This document shows, one piece after another, positions 57,433 to 64,000 of a stretch of DNA of 64,000 nucleotides. Origin of the DNA: Paragonimus westermani. Its lineage: Eukaryota > Platyhelminthes > Trematoda > Plagiorchiida > Troglotrematidae. The notes beneath the pieces are model-generated. The model was not told the DNA's origin. It made no database searches and was given only the letters and a program-made list of their open reading frames with translations. The DNA lies in assembly GCA_008508345.1 (NCBI GenBank), contig QNGE01003223.1, positions 12,145 through 76,144 of the forward strand, read 5' to 3'. A program made the position numbers and the translations under genes. Each line of letters begins with the position of its first letter. Position 1 is the stretch's first letter.

Positions 57433-59170
57433 ATCAGGTATTCCACATGATTGACCGACCACAATTATGAAGATATACACTATATCAACCGAAGCATCCA
57501 CAACGTTTTCCTAGCATATTCAAGTGTTTAAGTCTTAGCTGTCCAGGACTTCTCCCCAAGTAGTACTATACGGTTCTGTCGAAGACTGACGACAACTGGG
57601 TGTACGATGTCAAAAACGCGTACATCTGGACTTCTGTGTGAGATGGGATAGGGATAGACGAATTTTTTTTCCTGGTGACACCAAAAACTTTCAACTCGCA
57701 TCCTTACGGCGAAGAACTATTTTACTGAAAAGAGTGGATTCTACTTCACAGCACTCGTGTTAACTCCCGGTGGATTTATAGAGTGTCCTGTTCATTTCTT
57801 ATGCAGTGAACCCCCCATTAAGTTACGTGTAAAAGAGTTAACCGTCGTTATACGGTAGTCCCTATGCAGTAGATTATGTGACAGCATCAAAGAAGCACGA
57901 CCAGCCGGGGGGGCACCATGTTCAGATGTGGATTCGCAACCAGCCCAAAGTGGTAATACCCTCTAGTTGTGTCTTCTTAGAGTTGACAGCTATCATAGTT
58001 CGTTGGCGAATTTGTGTCAAACACCTCGATATCTGTCTTCTGAGTGACCTCACTCTCACCCAATGAAATATGGATTGTCTCTGTATGAGTACGCTGTGCA
58101 TTTATTCCCGTACCCTAATTCCCCTTATACGTCTAACGTTCAACTAGTCAAAATCAGTTTCAACCTCTGCCGATGTGATTATGTTAGAACGTCAAGACAA
58201 GCGTTTTCTGCCTCTCTAATCAATACTCCTGCAGCTTCGACGAATGTAGCTGTGAGCTGCTCTACCACTCTGGGTTAGACAGAGTGTACTTGTTTAGCTT
58301 AGGTTGAACTTTTCCGCAACTTTCTGAAGGTAGGAAGACAGGGTCAGCTTGAAACCCGTGAACTGCGCGTTTACAATCCAACTTACGAAGAAGTGCAAGT
58401 TTCCAATATTTTGCTCAGGAACATGAATGCTCTAAAATTGATGTACACCCCGTTTCGTTGAAACGCTTAGACACGATGACTTAGTTATTTTCACTATTGA
58501 AGGTCAGTGCATCGGTCAGCCTCGGTTATCTCAAACTGCTCGTAAACCTAAGTTAAAATCTTGGTCTTGATGGGAATATGCTCTAACGTTTAGCTCTACC
58601 AAGAGTGAAGGAAGGGTCTACTAATTTTTTACATAATTTCCGGTTGACATGTCTATCCAAATATGAAATACGCACCAAAGCGTGATTAAGGTCACGGCGG
58701 TGTCAATTAAAATCACAGGCTACTCAACGACATCTTATACTGTGATTCCCGATGCATGACTCCCTACTCGGGTTTCCAGGCTTGTGCTGGGCCACTCTAT
58801 CAGTGGTTCAGCTTTAGTTCACTTGGTTCAACACCAGCGCTTACGAGGACTGGTTGACATTACATAAACTTCAACAAATGACTACCCAGAGGTCACGTCT
58901 ACAGGACAGTAAATCTTGTACGTGCAGTCGTAGTACACATTTTTTCTAAATTGTGGATTCCATAAAGAAAGAGGCAGAATGGTGGCAAATTTAAGATCGA
59001 ATTTCTCCATTTAGTTCAAACATGCCACAACGTGCTGAACGCAGAACGACAAAAACAGAAAACTTTAGCAAGCTCCACTAGAGGCAAACGCCCTCATCGG
59101 TTTGCTTGTTACGCCTAATCACCTTCAAGTGTTAGATTTCATTAAAGTTCTCTTAAGGTGTTTGTTTTAG
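57433..59170. other. No firmly supported gene
   Basis: Possibly intron. Frames at 57878-58278 (+) and a short one at 58335-58461 (+; LRVYNPTYEEVQVSNILL) have no clear borders. Confidence 0.4.
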
Positions 59171-59323
59171 GTAAAACAAAACGTTCAACTCATTTATCAA
59201 CAACATCAGAAAATAATAGATATTGATGCTTTCCGCAACAATTTTCAAGCAGCAGTAACCGCGAGAACTCAGAAGAGAATTAAGTGCGATTCAGCAAAGA
59301 ATATTGGGCACAATGAATTGTGT
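59171..59323 (+). CDS. Candidate host exon, 51 codons
   Basis: The acceptor GTGTTTGTTTTAG ends at 59170 and a near-perfect donor GTGAGT begins at 59324. The exon is 153 bases, exactly 51 codons in phase 0, and reads VKQNVQLIYQQHQKIIDIDA, then FRNNFQAAVTARTQKRIKCD and SAKNIGHNELC. A stop (TAG) sits in frame inside the acceptor, so the open frame begins exactly at the exon start, and no ATG opens it. The composition suggests a coiled or helical segment. The family is unknown. This is the best exon candidate of the window. Confidence 0.5.
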
Positions 59324-62300
59324 GTGAGTGAACTGTATATGAATGAAACACAAGGAATAAAGGCAACTGCGAGTAACTGAGGAATTATGGTGCTCAGTTT
59401 TATGAGAGGAACAAAAGTTGCCTCAGGGGGGTAATCATATAATTGCCTTTCTTTTCAATTCCTTCGGATAATTGTTTTAATTTTAGTACTAATGAGTAGT
59501 TTGTTTCATACTAAGCGAATTGCTTTTGCTTCAAAAGTGCTACTTAGCTGCGTAGTTAGAATTCAAACGAAGCGTTGTGAATTGCAACAGACTGCAGTGT
59601 GATCAGGGTTACGCACTCAGTCGCTTGACTCAGATGAGAAATGAAGCGGCAACAGTGTTTATTCGAGGGATTAATCGAGTCAGAATCAGACCACAGAGGA
59701 TGTAAATTTAAAGGGCAAAATGAGTACCATACATGGCCGGCATGGCGCACAGCAAATCAGAGAGTAAACACGAGAAAACTGTTCAGATAGCGTCGAGGCG
59801 TTCGATTGCACCACTGCAGTCTGATTAACTGAGAGAGCTGAATGCAGAACAATCCACCCGAAGTCGGATTGACCAAACGGTATCACGTGATTCATCCTGC
59901 CAGATTCATTAGGAGATGCACCTCCTAACAAACCACCTTTCAACACGAAAATTAAAAACTAACTTCGCTCGCGTAATACATTGTACTGATACTAAAAGTG
60001 AACTCAGTTCTAACTAGCCAACGGTAACCGGAGGCCAAGTTCTGTTATCATAGAAACGCTTAATTCGAGAAATATTTTGATAGATTGTTGATAAACATAA
60101 GCTGTACGCCTAAGGTGTGCCCTTGTTGTCCCTGAAAAGCAAAAGTTTGCGCAGGGCATTCAGCAACCTTCCCATATTTCTTCCCAATCCATAGTGCAAA
60201 TAAGCTCAGCGTGCGATTGTTATAGCCGATAAATACAAAGCTTTTAGATTCGTCTTAACGTTGTTAACTCAGCACCGGAATGGTCTGCATGCTGTAACCA
60301 CTGTATATTCATGACTAACCTCTAGGAATTACTCCAGTTATAAATTGAAAATCGGTTAACATTGATACTTTGTTTCACACTGCGAGAAGCTTAGCACCTA
60401 GCTCAACACGAAAGCTCGAATTTCACTCGCATGAAAGCTACTCAGTAGCGCACACCGTAGTCCAAACCAAACATCGTTCTTTCGCCTTCGTGTTTGTAAA
60501 GTAATCAGGTTGTGTTCGTACTAGAAATGACCGAATCACTGTAGCCATATGTTCAGCTACAATCATGTGTGAGTAATGTTGGGTTTGTCTGACAGTGTCC
60601 AGAAAACATTCAGTATCGATTCTGCTCTCTAGATCAGAATTTCTCAGTTATGGTGATGCTGTAGACCGGTCTGAGGTGAACTAACTACGTAGCCTTCTAT
60701 GACACATACACCAGACAACCTTCTGCCCAATTTTTAAAAGAATTTTTATTTTAGGCGCCTCCGTCCATCTAAAGTAATTATGAACACTTGGCTGAATAAT
60801 TATATCTATACGAACCATTGACACACTGTACACTGTGGACTTGGTTTTCTGTAATCTGGCAAGATTTTTGCAAGATTGTTCTCACGAAGCCGTCAGTTAT
60901 TACTTCTGTCAAAGAAGAAAATCAGTCTGCCCAATAAATCGCTCGGCTCACTCATGGCGCTTTTCCGGAATTAGCATCAGTTATTTTTCCCTGTTTGTAC
61001 AACAAGACAGGTGTGTTCACGTGTAAATGCATTAAATAAAAGTTATTTGTTACCAGGTCTTAAAACTCTCCTATAAGCTTTACATGATTTTACGATAACC
61101 TAATAGGCTGTCATCAGTTTGTACATCACAGGGGTTAAAAGTCCACTTTAACGCCAATAAGGCTGATGTCACTTCAAGCAGTAGTCTACCTCTGTTGCTC
61201 TCTTCACTTTGTCCTCAACACGTGCCTTCTGAAGCTGATCGATTTTTAAAAATACTCACAAGATCTTACTTGCTTCAACTTCTGGACTTTCTTTTCTCAT
61301 TGGCGAAAACACTCAAGGGTAGAAATTTTCATACCTACAACCCCAGAGGCCGCGACCCTACTATTCATTAGAGGAGTGTTCGGACCTCATTCTGCCGCTT
61401 GTTCACTAGTTGGGAGTTCGACTACCCCAGGCAAGGTCCAACATTGTCAAAACGACTGTCCACCATCTCAGTGGTATTCATTGAATCCAATTGTCTGTAC
61501 TGTACTCTCCCCTAGTAAACATATGAAGTCATCCACAATCACACTGTTCACGAAAAGCTGCTACGTGGCAACTTCAAACTGCACTCATTCATTTAATTAC
61601 CTTCCAGTACTTCTAGTCTTTGCAAGTGTGAAGATGTGTCTTACTTTTTGTTCAGAAACCGTCAGCTCGTTGAATTTATAACGAGCCCCAAAGCCCTTTG
61701 AATGGACGGAGCGTAATCAGTTCGTCGTTATTGATTAACGTACGTAAGTATGTTTTCACATTCACCTGGAAGTGGTTTAAGCATAAGTACTCTGTTTCTA
61801 TTGAAGTTAAATGTCCAGACATTTTCGAGGCTTCTGGCCTAATAGTAAACCGCTTAGAAATCGATTGTGAAGTCTGTGTATACTCGAATTCTTTTTCTTT
61901 GAGCACACTATTTGATTGGTGTTGATGTGAACTTTTCTGAAGCCATTTCACTACTATCGCGGTACCTGGGCTTCCTCTTGAGAATAAGCGGTATTCAACA
62001 TCAACTCTGTCATCAGAAATGTTCACTGTAGCTTGTAATTAGATTTGTCTCGCTTTGTGTCAAATTCTTAAGCTAGGTGACTTATGTTGAACATCAGCTT
62101 TAAAAACGTCCACTGGGTTGTACTTCTCTTGCTTTGTGATATTTGTGTCGTTTTAATTACCGAGTGGTTTGGTCTTCGGTTTGACACGGTGCACGCCAAG
62201 ACCAATTCTTATGTGCTAGATTCATTCACGAGGTCGGTAAACCCACCAAATGAAAAACGTCGATTTTTTTATCTATTGGGTAAATGAAGCAAGGAATTTG

Positions 62301-62784
62301 AAATACGTGAGTGAACTAGAATCTCATCATCGGTCTACCATTACATGACTTGCAGGTAGACCCGATACAATAAACACATTTCAAACCTCTCAATATTCCC
62401 AGGGAACTCAAGAGAATTCAACAGAATCCGATCATGTAAACAGCTGTCTTCAGACATTCACGTTTGATTTGGAACAAGTGAAATAGGTGGTTGAACATCA
62501 CGGATGTGGAGCGGATCACAGTCTACCGGAGAAGGTTGGAATTCTTGACATGGAATTGTCACATGTTTGCTGATGTGGAATGGTTCACGCTCGCTCGAGC
62601 TTTTGATGGCATTGGAATGAATGGCTAAAAACATGATAGGATTGGTCGAACTGATTTTGTGCACACAGACGTGAATTTTAGAGTCTGACGTCGAGAGCTA
62701 ATTCAGTTGATAACAGTCACATTACAGCATATTCGGAGTGGACTTGACCAACTTTGTATATTATACGGAAGGCTTCAGCTGGCC
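59324..62784. other. No supported gene
   Basis: The longest frame (61676-62026, minus, 116 codons) shows no motif and has a competing plus-strand frame. A 67-codon plus frame at 62084-62287 has a hydrophobic stretch (WVVLLLLCDICVVLI) but nothing else. Confidence 0.45.
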
Positions 62785-63460
62785 TTATTCGAAAACCATC
62801 GAGTGCAGACGAACTGTATTAAAAACGGAATTTGTTGAAGGGTTTATGAACCATTTATGAAGGTGTTCATGAATCCTTTTTGATAGCCCTCTTGTGGCTC
62901 TCGTAACGCAATTTGCTGAGAAGAAACTTGTGAAAGGATGAACAGAATAGAGAAATTTTAGACAAGCTATCTTTGAAGTATGGCAGCATTCCCGGGTAGG
63001 TAATGAACGATAAGGTGACCTGTGTCCCAGGACTGTCACTCTCAACTGCATCAGAAATCCGACAAGTGAAAATCTCACTGGTAGCTACATTCTTGCTTGA
63101 TAGACTGAAAGAAACCAAATTCCGCTTGTTGACTGGACGACATTGCGTCTCATATTTTGGTTGTCCATTGATATCCTGGGATACATAAAAATATCTGCTT
63201 AGGCCTATTAGGTCCCAACGCCCCTGAGTTTTCTTCCTAAGGTATCCAGTAAAGAAATCTTTCGCGCTATACATGTTGATTAGCAGATCCAATTCCACTG
63301 GTGTTTCAGAGTAGCAAAGCTTACATGGTGTGTGTATTCGTCAGTCTAAACATTTTCCGAAGTTAACAGCTTGATGAGAATAACCAAAAACGATTGTTTG
63401 CATTATAAGCTTCTTGTACATATCTACTCGTGTGTTACAGACACAGCGAGTGATCTAAAA
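62785..63460 (-). pseudogene. PLE linker and GIY-YIG endonuclease, broken
   Basis: On the minus strand the frame 62867-63298 begins ELDLLINMYSAKDFFTGYLR, the RT-tail block (usually EL..I...L..NGYP..F), and goes on NKRNLVSFSLSSKNVATSEI and LSFITYPGMLPYFKDSLSKI, the linker. A frame change leads to 63078-62785 with FLYSVHPFTSFFSANCVTRA then TRGLSKRIHEHLHKWFIN, which matches the endonuclease block (C..SYIGRTTR.LS.RI.EHLP.W). The YIG triad is CVT here. The last recognisable residues, STNSVFNTVRLH, fit SSI..HL. Upstream to about 63460 a faded RT end can be followed. Confidence 0.8.
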
Positions 63461-64000
63461 ACTGTCCTTCTAAGTTATGAAGCAGTATGCAGTGTAATTC
63501 GTTGAACCTCGGAAGCAGAGTGGAACAACGCGTCCCACTTTTAGGTGTCCAGTTCCCCAGGTATATTAGCAGACGCTGAGTAGGTCAGCATATCGTAATT
63601 CAACATGGATAGGTCAACACTCAACTTTCAAACAACACGGTAACTTTTACACAAAAAACGCAGTTGATTTTCAAGCCAAACATTGGGAGCGAAAAAATCC
63701 GTCCATCTGTTGCAGTGAAAATGCGAAGAATTTTCAAGGCATAACAAGGGAGTGCGAATTTCGGGTGCAGACTAACACATCTGTCAAAATTTTGGAAAAG
63801 TCCATTATTTACGCAACTTCCATTAGAAGAAGTTTTTGTAACGGACCATTTCAGCTTTCTCATCTTGGAATCAGTTGGGCGTGCTATTTCGGCAACAGTC
63901 ATTCGAAGCTGGGTTTCTGTGTTACCGATGTTATGATCGAGCCTGAATGACACCAACAGTCCACGTTCAGTCACACTGCCACTTCATATTCGAAAATTTT
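63461..64000. other. No firmly supported gene
   Basis: The RT of the PLE at 62785-63460 would be expected here on the minus strand. A 117-codon minus frame (63621-63974) is open, but it shows no RT motif. Confidence 0.4.

Noticed and set aside
61676..62026. 116-codon minus-strand frame considered as a retroelement or host exon
   Set aside because: No motif was recognised, and a plus-strand frame over the same bases looks equally good.
1..64000. CRISPR arrays, operons, bacterial or phage genes, rRNA or tRNA genes
   Set aside because: No regularly spaced repeats, no ribosome-binding sites before tandem genes, and no conserved RNA motifs were seen; the content is eukaryotic.

Overview
The window reads as non-coding DNA from a large, repeat-rich animal genome. 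It is AT-rich, has no operons, rRNA, tRNA or CRISPR arrays, and almost every recognisable coding stretch is a broken retrotransposon. The mix of elements is Penelope-like elements (PLEs) with GIY-YIG endonucleases, BEL/Pao and Ty3/gypsy LTR elements and CR1/L2-type LINEs. Together with apparent short exons in long introns, this suggests a flatworm, most likely a trematode. That taxonomic call is inference from element types and was not tested by any search.

Layout. 1-1560: minus-strand PLE reverse transcriptase (RT), cut by the window edge. 1587 to about 7995: plus-strand BEL/Pao element with two strongly diverged LTRs, gag, protease, integrase and C-terminal domain remnants; most of the RT is missing and a second gag piece lies inverted inside it. 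8299-9105: a 268-codon ORF that I do not recognise. 11590-14330: a mosaic of a minus-strand gypsy pol tail, a plus-strand LINE RT piece, a plus-strand gypsy integrase piece and a minus-strand LINE RT piece. 20319-20960: minus-strand PLE RT. 30050-33230: minus-strand gypsy pol holding RT, RNase H and integrase. 49480-54060: three PLE pieces in mixed orientation. 62785-63460: minus-strand PLE endonuclease. All carry frameshifts and stops, so none looks autonomous.

Between the elements are candidate host exons, judged only from splice-like borders, open frame and protein-like composition: 21976-22099 (+); 23000-23159 with 23546-23808 (-, joining in frame); 35253-35283 (+, possible micro-exon); a MADF-like ORF at 36583-36837 (+); 37722-37818 with 37887-37957 (+, joining in frame); 57157-57338 and 59171-59323 (+). 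If real, the window crosses parts of several genes with long introns. None could be tied to a named family. No complete, functional gene can be asserted here.

The long stretches between these features show no signal I can support and are entered as such.
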